A DNA stretch of 64,000 nt. Origin: Macrocystis pyrifera. Lineage: Eukaryota; Sar; Phaeophyceae; Laminariales; Laminariaceae. How positions within the stretch are numbered: the stretch's first letter is position 1; each line of letters begins with the position of its first letter. This document shows positions 46,701 to 57,289 of this stretch, one piece after another. The stretch covers positions 5,823,901-5,887,900 of the forward strand of contig JASSKH010000010.1 in assembly GCA_031763025.1 (NCBI GenBank), read 5' to 3'. Made by a program: the position numbers and the translations under genes. The notes beneath the pieces are model-generated. The model was given only the letters and a program-made list of their open reading frames with translations, had not been told where the DNA came from and searched no databases.

Positions 46701-47941
46701 TACTTTGTAGTGCTGCTTGCTGCTGTATACGAACGAGCAATGCGTTGCGGGTCGGATGGCAAATGGCAATGTGTGGTTTTCTCGTGTTTGCAGCGTTTTC
46801 TTTCTTTTCATTCAAAAATAGCTTTTTTCAATGCACCCCTTGGCAGTACTGTCGCACTAACAGCCTCGAGTTGCACACCGTTACGCCCTTAGCCATTACG
46901 GGCATGCGCGGAGCCACAGGCGGGCTTGACGACCATCTCAGGGTATATGTTATCTTGCGTGTTGCAATGGTTATACGACACAAAGTAGAAGGAAAGGGCG
47001 AAATCCTCGGATCTCAACGTTCCGGTGAATCACAGATAAATCATGATGTTTGCGTGCAGCAGTACAGAACACCTAATAAGAAACAGGAAATGTGGTCCAG
47101 GCTGTATTTCTTGAGTGCGAATAGGTGCGTTCTACACCAACTTCAGTATATTGACTCATGTTGTCCTCCAAATAGCAGCCTGCCATTCTCATTCCGTGTC
47201 CTTCACTGTATTCTCTGTTGGGGGTGTGGGAGCACACCGTGGTAGGACACAACGCACCAGCACACTGCATTGTTCTGTACGGAGGGTGCCTGCTCTCAAG
47301 AAATCCAATTGTAAGAAGTTGAGACTTGTTTCTTCACGACAAATACGACACTTTCCCGACAAAACCGTGCTCAGGGTCGGGTGTCGTGCTCAAAATCATA
47401 GAGAAGAAAATGGTGGCCTGTGCTCCACGGTGGCTACGCTGTTTGAGGTTGCGCCACAGGATCTACCTGGGTTACTAATCTAGAGTAGACGTTCTAGGTT
47501 AACAGTGAAGGCTTTTGAAGCATGTTTCGCCAGGATAATGTGCCACAAATCAGCACCAATTCCCACAGGTTCGCGACTTTGCCCTCACATCTCATAAGGG
47601 CGCCCGCTAGCAAGAAGCGTCAATTTAACGTCGAGGCCTATTTGTTTACGGTGATACCACCAACGAGTGCCTCTCCTTGTTGGACACTAAACTTTTTTTT
47701 TCTCATAACGCCTGTCGATAAGCTCTTTTTATTTGGCAAACTATATATTAATACTTTGTCGTCGGAAAACGAGCCTCGATTTCTGACAAATTCATAAAGT
47801 AGGAGTGGCAGTCCTCGCTGAAGAGAAGAATGCGCCTCGCGCCCGTTGCACGTGTGTGCAAGGCGTTACGCAACCAATATATGTAAATGATGGACAATGA
47901 CGGAAGAAGACGTTGAAACATTTTGAGGCATCGGACACATC
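46701..47941. other. No supported gene
   Basis: A 201-codon plus frame at 46640-47245 has no recognisable motif and changes composition along its length. The phrase GGTGCGTTCTACAC at 47124 also occurs at 33089, a hint of another dispersed repeat. Nothing else is supported. Confidence 0.4.
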
Positions 47942-48097
47942 ATGGTCTATGTAGGTCATCTAGATCACACGCATGTGCCGTTGTGGTTGTGCAAGACCCT
48001 CACCCTCCAGATCCCACCCGGCAAGCAACTCCACCACAACGGCCGCGTCATAATGACCTCCCCTGCCAACGTTAAACGTTATCTAGAGTACGAATAA
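47942..48097 (+). CDS. Small open frame upstream of the four-helix gene
   Basis: ATG at 47942 opens a 51-residue frame with a protein-like sequence (HTHVPLWLCKTLTLQIPPGK, then VIMTSPANVKRYLEYE) ending TAA at 48095-48097. A stop lies just upstream in the same frame. It may be a small gene, or an exon of a neighbouring transcript. No family is recognised. Confidence 0.3.
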   Translation: MVYVGHLDHTHVPLWLCKTLTLQIPPGKQLHHNGRVIMTSPANVKRYLEYE

Positions 48098-48288
48098 CAC
48101 ATGAACGAGGAATATTATTCCGAAATACCTACTTCGTGCCATAGGGATCTGCGCTGTACGATGTTTGAACATATTAGAGGCCACCGCTGCACACTGGATG
48201 CATCCCGGCAAAGCCACCAACATCTCCCGCTTTTTCTGACGCCCTATTCCTTGCACTCTCCCCTCGCACAACAGCCAGGAGCAGATAG

Positions 48289-49143
48289 ATGGCGTCTTTA
48301 AGGTGTGGGACTGAAGATCTTTATGGTGGTTGGCTGGGGATGGCTACGCTGAACTCGGCCGCGTATGTGCTACGAAGCCTGACGGCAATGGAAATCGGAG
48401 CAGGCTTCGTTGATCCATTCATTGCTCCTTCATTTGCTGTGCTAAAGGCGGCCAGTGTGGCCGTCAACAAGGCTGCGCGCCGTGCGAAAGACTTGAGAGA
48501 GCTGCTCGCGGTCTGTGCCGTCATCACATGGAGAGTCATAATAAAAAGTCAAGCAGACGGTTCTTCCGGACTGAACGTGTATCCGCTGACAGTGTGCCTC
48601 AAGGAGCTGAAGGGAGTGGCCGAGTACTACAGCCACAACATGATTTCGGTGAGGACAGCGTCGTCCCTACTGCATGACCATCGTGTCCAGGCCCTGCGTA
48701 CACGCATCGATCATCTAGGTGTGACCATGGGATTGGTAGCCGTGGTGGCCATCGGTTCTGGACACCTGTACACCCCGGTAAGTACTGCGGATATGTATCG
48801 CACTGCAACCGACCAAGGAATTCACGCAAAACTCTCCGCATCTTCACGTCTGCTTGTCTTTCATTATATCAGTCTCTGGCGTAAGGCCAGCACACTAACG
48901 TTTTTTTTCGCAGCTCTCTTATCGGCATCAACAACGTTGGACATCGATGACGGCGTTCCCCGCCAGACGGCAGATATTCAGACGCATTTCCTCACGCACC
49001 AAACACGCCTGCTTCCTCCGCAAACCCTCTATTACTACGTGGGTATGCCACTCACATAGAGTGTCACACTTGGCGGCTCCCGACATATTCTGGCGTGCTG
49101 TGTATAGACTCCTGGTATATGAAGCAAAGCATCGGAAGTTCTG
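48289..49143 (+). CDS. Four-helix-bundle (MLKL-NTD/HeLo-like) domain protein, spliced
   Basis: Exon 1 runs from ATG 48289 to 48777; a stop in frame lies just before the ATG, and a pyrimidine-rich acceptor ending CACAACAG (AG 48273-48274) suggests a 5' UTR intron. GTAAGT at 48778 and TTTTTTTTCGCAG at 48901-48913 define a 136-bp intron. The ~163 residues of exon 1 show the heptad-like pattern of N-terminal helical bundles placed before NB-ARC or kinase domains: FAVLKAASVAVNKAARRAKD, LRELLAVCAVITWRVI, VCLKELKGVAEYYS and LRTRIDHLGVTMGLV. In known proteins such bundles mediate membrane or signalling assembly. Splicing gives a basic tail ending HRKF at 49143; reading on without splicing gives another tail ending at 49059. 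No NB-ARC or kinase domain follows, so this is a short form or a remnant. Domain naming rests on pattern only. Confidence 0.55.
48778..48913 (+). other. Intron of the four-helix gene
   Basis: GTAAGT donor, a T-rich tract and CGCAG acceptor are all canonical. The branch region could be GGCCAGCACACTAACG (CTAAC near 48895-48899). Its 136-bp length is not a multiple of three, so removing it changes the downstream frame. Confidence 0.6.
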
Positions 49144-49850
49144 ATACATCAGATATCGTATCGCGGGCATCATATCAGCAACGGATGTGTCGCGATATCC
49201 AATGCAAACGCGCTTTCTCTGAGTGAAGCTGCACTGCTGTAGCGCGGTTCCCGTTCTCCCCTGGTGAGAGTGTTGAAAGCGAATACGTCGACGTGAGGTG
49301 CTAGAAGGAAACGAACGCGCGCTCCTCAGATGTATCAGGACATGTCTCTCCGTTTTTTATCCTCAAATACCGCTTATGGTATCAGCATCGGAGGGTTTAG
49401 CGTTGAGATCCAATCCGACATATAACGGACTCCCATGGATATCAGTCGTTTACGCTCATATTATATTTGAATCGATGTTTGCTCTGATGGCCGACACTTA
49501 CCTAGTGAGATATACCAGTATATAGATATACCTACATGCATATGAAAAATATGCACTTTGTTTTTTTGGCATGCTCCTCTCCGGCGGCCGAGGGCTCTTT
49601 CTCGCACTTTCGCCTGCGGGGCAAGCAACGGGGCCGTGGTTTCATTCCGACGCATGTCTGGATCCCGGCCGAGCTCCGTGGCGGTGCTCCGGGCATTTAA
49701 CGTCGCTGAGCTGGCTCTAAAAAACAAGGAATTGCTTTCGCCTCGCCGAGCCGAGTAGGTAACACGGAAGATCCCACATCCTGTATTTTTTCATAAGTAA
49801 ATAGCTCGCCACCACACATTTTTAAGCCCCCTCTTTTGTACATATTTTTT
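49144..49850. other. No firm gene; coding-like stretch at 49558-49758
   Basis: A plus frame reading PSSVAVLRAFNVAELALKNK ends at 49758 and looks protein-like, after a T-rich acceptor-like tract near 49560. A minus frame overlaps it. Without a start or a domain it is only a possible exon. Confidence 0.3.
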
Positions 49851-49856
49851 CAGCCT

Positions 49857-50900
49857 CAGCAGAAGAAGTAGCAGTAGTAGCAGCAGCAGACAAACAGAGG
49901 CAACATACAGCAGTACGCATCTGTCGGCCGTCGTATCTGTTGCACCAAGCCATTTGGTGGGTGGTGTACACCTATCACCGAGCACGTTGTTGACAACAAA
50001 ATTGCCTCCCTCGGTCCGTCTACCTGGGAGAATTTGGTGCCAGGTATTGGTGTCGTACCTAGGGAGTTGTTCAGCAGCAGTAGCAGCAGCAACAACATAC
50101 AGCAGAAGAACCAGTACACATCTGTCGGCCATTGTATCTGTTGCACCAAGCCCTTTGACGGGTGGTATACAGCTTGCACCGAGCATCTTCGTGACCGCCA
50201 AAACTGTCTCCCTCGGCACGTCTACCTAGGATGAATTTGGTACCAGGTATTGGTGTCATACCTAGCTAGTTGCCAAAGTCGCACGCTCTCAGCAGCAGAT
50301 AGTCGCAACGGGTAAGGGCCACAGCCATGCCACCTCTCGTCTCGCGGTACTGCCCAGTGTGGCACCGGGCACGGCCCACACTGCCCGACTGTCTGGTTGA
50401 TCTTCTATTTGTACTGAACACTTTCCAGGGTACGTATGATACGACGAGCTGTGTGCACTTTCAACAACGGAGAATTTTCTGCGCTGAATTCTCTCTGCGT
50501 TGAAAATCTCAACAATTTCGAAATTGCCCGCTTTTACCTGTCCACTATTGGTTTTTGATCAACCTCAGCAGCAGCAGCAGCAGCAGCTACTGCAGATACA
50601 GCAGCAGCAGCAGCAAACGTCTGTCAAGCGTCATGTATGTTTCACCTAGCCCTTTGACGTACACCACACACCTCATACCGAGCACGTATGGGGCCACAAA
50701 ACTGGCTCGCTGGGTATATCTACCTGGGGGAGATTGGTGCCAGATATCTACTGTATACCTTGGTATGTAGGTATGATACCTACATACCGAGTTGTCCGGT
50801 CGCACGTTTGCAGCAGCAGGTAATCGCACCGGACAAGAGCCACAGAGCCAGGCTCATTATGCCGCCCGTCTCCCTCCACCCCCCCTGTCTCGGGGTGCAT
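49857..50900 (+). repeat. R1-related tandem units with CAG runs
   Basis: Three diverged units (about 49875-50060, 50080-50290, 50560-50790) share a CAGCAG run, a CATCTGTCGGCC/CGTCTGTCAAGC core, GCACCAAGCC or CACCTAGCCC, ACCGAGCACGT and a GGTGCCAG-TAT end. The same core occurs in R1 copies A (about 3840-3960) and B (about 39110-39250). The trailing GTCGCACG...CAGCAGCAG motif appears at 50278 and 50800. Confidence 0.7.
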
Positions 50901-50990
50901 CTGGCATAGAAGTAGTTGTAGTAGTTGTAGTAGTATAGCAGCAGTAGAGGTAGTAGTATTAGGCCGCACTTTCATGGTCTTACCTCCTAT

Positions 50991-53280
50991 GGGCAATTAA
51001 ACTCGCGCCAAAAAACAAAATTGAGAGCGAAGCGACCCAACAAAACGCAGCGGTGTGTACAGCCTCCCATTATTTTACGAGTGTCTTCCTGTAATAGTCG
51101 AGTTTTTGCATTACCGATTGCGTGAGCTGTGCGTTACCGATTTCAACAACACCGGTATCTGCAGCGGCGGGCTATCTTGAGCTAACGCGTGGGACGTGTC
51201 TCGTTGCAAGCCATCTCGAGTTGCGTTCGCATTTGCCGCGGTATTAGTGTGTTTTGAGTGCAGCAGGATTTTGTTTTGTTTCTGTTTTTTTCTTACGAGC
51301 GCACAAGGCCTTGCCTCATGTATCTCTATAGTACTGCTGCAGTACTTGCCTACAATGAAGCTTTGGGGACTATTTATACTTGCACACAACCGAGATACTG
51401 TGCACTCTCTCTTTCTTAGTTCGCTCTGCCTGTATAGATAGGTCTTCTTCCCCTTCTTGGCATTTTGAATTGCACGGTCGATGTTTGATATGACAACATC
51501 ACGTGCACTCACCGTGAGTGAGCAGCTTTCCCGACCGAGTGTAAATAAGTATAAACGAGTACGTCCAGGTGGAAACCTAAGTGAAGTGGAAACACAAAGA
51601 TGTGTCAATCGCATCTTCTCGTGTACGTTGTACATATTGACAATATCGAGTAAAACCCTTGTCCCATAATGTGGTATCATGTTTGACACAGATAAGGGTT
51701 TGCACTTCGACAGTAGCAGTCGTGAATCCTATTTGGTTGAACCGCGCAGAAGCAGTCTTCGTTGATCACTACTCCCACAACCCCCCGAAGAATACAAACA
51801 AAAAATGTTTTTCACATATAGCTCAAGAGCACCCCGCTCTTGGACGCTGTGCACCGACCGAGAGTGTCGGGTGAAGTTGCATGGGGAGGATACCTACAAT
51901 TCGTGCGAAACAATCAAGGCACGTGAAAACGTTGATTAGCAGAATGCGCAACACAAGAAAATATCATCATCATCTTGTTCTCAAAGGGGAAATAAGGTCG
52001 ACTAAAATCTATGATATTTACTTGAAACATATGGAGCCAATGTACACGCTGCACGAGGCGTACATCATATACTTTGATCTGAGTAGTACTCTCCAAATTG
52101 CCTGCACTTGACACACACTACTATTGCTTGTGCGACCGGCCAGAATTGAAGCCCGCCTTATGTATTTCGTCTCAGGCGCATCCAATTCGCACCGCCGACT
52201 GAATTTACAAATGGCGTTCTTCTCCGTCGACTATATTAAGTAGTGGCAACGCTCGTCTTGAACACAGCAGTTACCGTGCCCTCCCACCTTGTGATCCAAC
52301 CAACTTATTCTGGTGTTATGTTTATGCCCCCACTGTCATATAATACCTAGTTGATAGGACGTACGGGCAAACGTGCGAAAACACCGATGCTATTGATGAC
52401 TGCACAGCAATACTCTGGTGCCCCCTAGTCTCGAACAGCTTGATGTTCTGCATACTATTTGTTCAAACTGAAGGTCCTCGTCGATTCACTCTGCCACGCG
52501 TGGCGCCTGCAGGACCTCCACTACCCACGGGAGCGCGCAGCTTGTCCTGATAGGCTCGTATTTCTCTCGAACGGGCTTTAGCGCTTCCCTGCTGATGCCT
52601 GCGTCACTACCCGTGGGGCGCGGGATGTGGGCAGCACGTGTCATGCGAGACAAAAAAGCAGTAAGTGCATTACCAAAACGGTATAGGGCCTCGATCGAGC
52701 ACCCACAACTTAAGCCAAAAAAGGATAGGTTTTGTTCGATGTTTTAACAGTACGCCTCAAGGTGGCCGGCCTTGTTGCTCAAAATCGAGACATCGACATT
52801 AATTTTCCGCTTCCATATCCGCGACGACATCGTACACTTCAATGATGGATTAGGAAAGTGTACAGCGCTTCGTGGGTACGACGAGCGTCATTAAAGTGGT
52901 GCTAGACTTAGAGGGGTGGCTGGTAGGTTTTACTAGGGTGGCAGGTGACCCGAACAAACCGGAAGCGAAACAGCCCTGCTCGAGGGGTATACATCAAGCT
53001 CCAGGACTGCGCAGTAGCGTTGATTCTATCGTGACATAATTCCTCAATACCCCCCGCACGTTTGACATCCAATACCTCTCGCGCGTTTGGCATCCTGCTA
53101 CATTAACAGGATTGGGCCCCAACGTCGCAGTAATATTTTGTGAAAATCCAATTCGGATACTTCGCGTTGCCCAACAGAACGAAGACGATTGTTTCACACG
53201 GGCGAGTACAACCTATGAAGGCGATAGCAAATATTTCGTTTCAATGTCGGAACAAAAACACAGATTAAGTCAGTGGCACC
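50991..53280. other. No supported gene
   Basis: The longest frame is 192 codons on the minus strand (51111-51689) with no recognisable motif. A minus frame at 52908-53093 (LCHDRINATAQSWSLMYTPR) is somewhat protein-like. No repeats were recognised. Confidence 0.4.
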
Positions 53281-53304
53281 GTTGTTGCGAGTTAGGGGAT
53301 CCCC

Positions 53305-53602
53305 ACACGGGGCCATGGTTCGATCGAGTGCTTGATACGGTGTGTTGCGAGTTAGGGGATCCCCCTGGTTAGGGGATCCCCTTTGCCTTAGGGGATCCAC
53401 TCCCAGCTTAGGGGATCCCCTCCCAGCTTAGGGGATCCCCTCCCAGCTTAGGGGATCCCCTCCCAGCTTAGGGGATCTCCAACGAGCTTAGGGGATCCCC
53501 AACGAGCTTAGGGGATCCCCTACAAGGTCATCCCCTAACCAGGGGGATCCCCTAACTCGCAACACACCGTATCAAGCACTCGATCGAACCATGGCCCCGT
53601 GT
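53305..53602. mobile_element. Foldback-type element: 73-bp perfect inverted arms around a palindrome array
   Basis: The arm 53305-53377 is the exact reverse complement of 53530-53602 over 73 bp. Between them, about seven ~20-bp units carry AGGGGATCCCCT, itself a perfect 12-bp palindrome, separated by CCCAGCTT or AACGAGCTT. The arms also contain the palindrome, and one further TTGCGAGTTAGGGGATCCCC lies just outside at 53285-53304. There is no coding capacity. It may be a foldback MITE or a hairpin-forming satellite; no target duplication was found. Perfect arms imply recent origin or gene conversion. Confidence 0.85.
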
Positions 53603-53637
53603 ACCAGCTGCTCATGCCCCTCCCTTGAAAATTTTGC

Positions 53638-53695
53638 TCCGTCCCTGCATGATAGGGATGCGAGGGTTTATGGTCGTACGACTACGACCATTCAT
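53638..53695. repeat. Short repeat with a hairpin, copy 1
   Basis: GGGATGCGAGGGTTTATGGT and CGTACGACTACG recur with small changes at about 54278-54312. ATGGTCGTA and TACGACCAT form a 9-bp stem. The copy lies just before MITE copy c. Confidence 0.65.
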
Positions 53696-53705
53696 GATAT
53701 CTGTT

Positions 53706-53802
53706 ACGGGGGACCATGAGATAGGACCTACGGTACAAACAAAACCAGTATATTTCGCTATTTTTTCTAACAACATTTGGTCCTATTTACTACGGTCCAC
53801 GT
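53706..53802. mobile_element. MITE, ACGGGGG family, copy c
   Basis: The left end ACGGGGGACCATGAGATAGG and the reverse complement of the right end, ACGTGGACCGTAGTAAATAG, match imperfectly. Internal TTTGGTCCTATTTACTA is shared with copy a. About 97 bp long, with no coding capacity. Confidence 0.7.
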
Positions 53803-54507
53803 AATAGTACACCCCCCCCACTCCCTATATATGGGTTGGGTTGGCGTCGGTTGGCAACGACACTGTAAAACATGCCGCTCACTACGTGAGCTATTAGACA
53901 TCCATGGTACCTCCTTTTTTTTTTCTTTTTTTTTTTTGCGGTCACCCACAGCTGGTCGTCTAGATAGATCATTTGTGCGAAATAAAGAACCTTTACTCTG
54001 CACAAGGGAATTGAATGTATCACGTAGTGTTCAAGGTAATGCACCCAAGAGGCAGTTACATAGTACTCCCATTGCTGTCTCTGGACGTGGCCACATCGGA
54101 AATTAAACTAACTTATTGAAGCTGTCATCCATATGCAAGTCCGCCTCACAAGCGGTTCTTAGTAGGATGCAGCTCACCCTTCATGCGACTCGCCGGACAC
54201 CTCACGGCGCTTCGCGCTTAGTGCAAGCATTGTCTGCCTGGTCGGTGAAAACCCGACATGCTCCGTCCCGGCATTGTAGGGATGCGAGGGTCTATGGTCA
54301 TACGACTACGGCCACGCATGAGATCGAGTACATCTCTCCTACCCAGTACACTCTTCTGCGCCATTTGTACTGCAAGCACGTTGATACATCAGAATGCCAG
54401 CCGCAGAATACTCCCTTACCTGGGTATTATATTGGCAGGCCATCGGAATCGAGGTATGTACATTATTGACATTTTTCGCAACATGCCGGGGCATGCCGTG
54501 GCACCAC

Positions 54508-55879
54508 CTGCGGCAAAACCTTCCACGGCATCTTCCACGGCATACCACGGAACCTTCCACGGACCTCCACGGCATACCATGCGGAACCTTCCACGGACCT
54601 CCACGGCATACCATGGGACCCTAACCCTAACCCTAACCCTAACCCCAACCCCAACCTAGGTGCCGTGGACATTGGGGTGTCGTGGGGGTTGCCATGATAT
54701 GCCGTGGGATTGCCATGGAGTGCCGTGGCGGTAGCCGCGGGGGTTGCCATGGTACTACCCATGGCATGTCATGGCAACCCCCACGGCGTGCCATGGAATC
54801 TTATGCCACACCATGGGATGCCGTGGTGATGCCATGGTATGCCATGGGCGGTACCATGGCAATGCCACGACATGCCCATGACAAGGTCAAATAGTGTAGA
54901 ACCCTGTCCGAATCAGTCAGTCTGTCAGTCAACCTTGACGTACAGCCTTCCTCGCCTCTTCCCTCAACAAAGATTGCTGGGCCTTTGAGCAGAATGACCC
55001 ACCAAATGGGCCGCCGATACTATCATACCTCAGAAGAAGATCTCATCATCCTAATGATGACGGGGATCATCCTGATAGAGGTGGCAACGAACAAGAATAG
55101 ACAAATCAGCAGTGACGACGTCATGTGCTGTGCTGAACAGTAAAAACTTACCTGAGGGGAAACCCAGTCAAACTCCTTGCCACGTTGCGGCCATATATTC
55201 ACTCGGCAACACGGCACTCGACGAACGTACATGGGATCAAGTCTCGCACCCGACGTGAATTTCACGTGTACCGATGAAGCGGTGCCGCTCGCGCTCGTTT
55301 TTCATGTCTACATACATGGTCTTGACTCCTGACCTTGTGGTGGAGGGCTTACTCCACTGTCTCGAATTCCTCTGCGCTTTCTTCATGAAACTGCATCTCC
55401 CAAACACAGAAAAACAATGCGAACCACGGTTGCTGCCTTGTGTAATAGTAGGTAATGTGTAGAGAGAGCTCGTGGGTGCAGGCGATAGCCATCTACTGGA
55501 GGGTTCTACACTATTTGACTTTGTCGTGGGCATGCCGTGGCATTGCCATGGTACCGTCCATGGCATACCATGGCATCACCACGGCATCCCATGGCGTGGC
55601 ATAGGATTCCATGGTACACCGTGGGGGTTGCCATGGCATGCCATGGGTAGTATGCCATGGCAACCCCCGTTGCTCACTCCACGGCAACCCTACGGCATGT
55701 CATGCCAACCTCCACGGCACCCCAATATCCACGGCACCTAGGTTAGGGTTGGGGTTGAGGTTATGGTCAGGGCTAGGGTTAGGGTTACGGTTAGGGTTTG
55801 GGTCCCATGGTATGCCATGGAGGTCCGTGAAAGATTCCGTGGTATGCCGTGGAAGATGTCGTGGAAGGTTTTGCCGCAG
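54508..55879. mobile_element. Long inverted-repeat element with TTAGGG-type arrays in both arms
   Basis: The left arm 54508-54905 and right arm 55500-55879 are reverse complements with moderate divergence, from CTGCGGCAAAACCTTCCACG on the left to its complement at 55879. Each arm holds many CCATGG/GCCGTGG motifs and a telomere-like array: ACCCTAACCCTAACCCTAAC at 54618-54660 and its inverted, more decayed partner at 55739-55803. The 594-bp spacer is unique and contains coding-like sequence on the minus strand. This fits a foldback-type DNA element; no transposase or target duplication was recognised. Confidence 0.8.
54906..55499 (-). other. Coding-like spacer with a perfect splice donor
   Basis: On the minus strand KAQRNSRQWSKPSTTRSGVK and KNERERHRFIG are followed, in another frame, by SGARLDPMYVRRVPCCRVN and WPQRGKEFDWVSPQ. 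This ends exactly at CTCAG|GTAAGT (donor at about 55154). The two stretches lie in different frames, so the gene may be decayed or spliced between them. It could be the element's own gene or a captured host exon. No family is recognised. Confidence 0.35.
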
Positions 55880-56436
55880 AGCTTGCACCTGCTACATACA
55901 AGCCTCCCCCTCGGCCGTGTAGGCCTTCTTGCAGGGAGTCTGGAAGCTCTCCCTGGTGGTTATATATAGGTTTTCATCCCGCCACGCCGAAGTTTTGTAT
56001 CCCCACCAGCACCACCAGCTGAATGTCCACATTGCGAAGATGTACCTCCACCACCAGCAGCTTGCCTAGCGCCTCTCGCCTTTGAGTTGCTGCAAGCGTC
56101 TGAGTTTTCATCGTACCTGCGCCTTGTTTCAGGCTCACAGGCAGAGGACGGTGGGGCAGCATGCAGCATGCCAGCCTAATCGCGCCGCGCACACTGATCT
56201 CGCCGCGCGTATAGTGCTGCTGATTGGCCAAACCTTATGGGAGCCTTATGGGAGCACCCAATCAGGATGCTTTGGTACTTGGCAATCAAATACTACTCTG
56301 GGAGTACACATAAGGACCGTTTAAAAATTAAATGTTTACAAAGCGATCCTTACAACTCCGACCAGAACCTTATGGGCGATCAGGTAAGTAAGACCACGGG
56401 AGTGCGGCCTACTGTAGTATTAGAAGGAGTAGTACC
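55880..56436. other. No supported gene
   Basis: Frames on both strands of 70-85 codons have no motif. GTGGGAGC-like segments CTTATGGGAGC occur twice in tandem near 56234-56256. Nothing else is recognised. Confidence 0.4.
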
Positions 56437-56495
56437 ACGGGGGTCCATAGTAAATAGGACCAAATACTGTTAGTAAAAATAGAGAAATACAAGGC
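56437..56495. mobile_element. MITE, ACGGGGG family, copy d (left half)
   Basis: ACGGGGGTCCATAGTAAATA at 56437 is an almost exact match to the terminal repeat of copy a, followed by the shared AATACTGTTAGTAAAAATAG. The opposite end is not present nearby, so only half of the element remains. Confidence 0.65.
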
Positions 56496-56706
56496 TTTCC
56501 TTCGGAGTGGGTATTCCGTCGTTTCGTGTACATACAACTGCAATTAATTGGCGACATAGCCCAAAGCCAACCAAACTAAATGTATTTGTGTAAGAAACGG
56601 TGAAGGATGTAATAATCGCGTTTATTTATGAATGTAATGTGAAACGTAAGATCGGGTGACGCAAGAGTAAGAATGACATTCGTCTAATTAAGAATAACAT
56701 CTTTCA

Positions 56707-57200
56707 TCAGTGTGGGGAGAGAGTGGAGTAGTGCTTGGCATGTGGATGATATACAACATACAGGCTGTTGTTTAAAGGAAGGTTTGGGACAGGAGAGAAA
56801 GCAGCAGTGCCGGCAACGACAACTGTTATGGAAATGTTGTATAGTTGCTGGGCGGCCGCGATTTCGATGTAGCCAGCATAGGAGTTTGGATGAGACATGA
56901 TAAGTAAATAATCTTCCAGGATGCTGTAGTAACGAGGCGGGAGGCCCAGAATGTGGATCTGTTCGCTGTTGAACCCGTTGGATATGTGTAGGAAGAAATA
57001 ATCGTGATCTTGGGAAATGTGGGAAACAATTTGTTTCCTTTCGTTCGTCCTGGATGGCGACAATCTGCTTGGCGTACTGCTTCGGAATTCCGCGAAGCCC
57101 TGGAGCAGGCGAAATGGAAGGGAGTCTTTTTGCGCTTGATGATGATGTCTCCGTCATTGATGGTGGAGTCCGACAGGTGGCAGTTGTAGCACGTGCCACG
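56707..57200 (-). pseudogene. Decayed gene: zinc-finger plus OTU-like peptidase region
   Basis: The minus strand first encodes TCYNCHLSDSTINDGDIIIK and then PFHFAC, a C-x2-C...H-x2-C zinc site. It goes on through PGLRGIPKQYAKQIVAIQDE to an OTU-like C-terminal half: DYLLIMSHPNSYAGYIEIAA, AQQLYNISITVVVAG and NNSLYVVYHPHAKHYSTLSP, then a stop at 56707-56709. The Y-I-E-x-x-A-A-A...L-Y-x-I-x-I pattern and final H-Y are typical of OTU cysteine proteases, which cut ubiquitin chains; the catalytic-Cys region was not identified. The frame is broken in about two places. OTU domains occur in host genes and in several transposon classes, so origin is open. Confidence 0.55.
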
Positions 57201-57289
57201 GACCTGGTCGAAGTAAACATATAGGGTGCGCGGGGCGGGAGTGGCGTGCAGGGAATGGCGGGGGAGGGGGAAGGGGCAGAGAGTTCACT

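Noticed and set aside
51111-51689. Minus-strand 192-codon open frame
   Set aside because: No recognisable domain; composition shifts along its length.
53369-53530. CRISPR-like array of palindromic repeats
   Set aside because: The spacers between palindromes are only ~8 bp and mostly identical, and the array sits between perfect inverted arms.
54618-54660. Chromosome end
   Set aside because: The telomere-type repeats are short, interstitial and present again in inverted orientation at 55739-55803; unique sequence continues on both sides.
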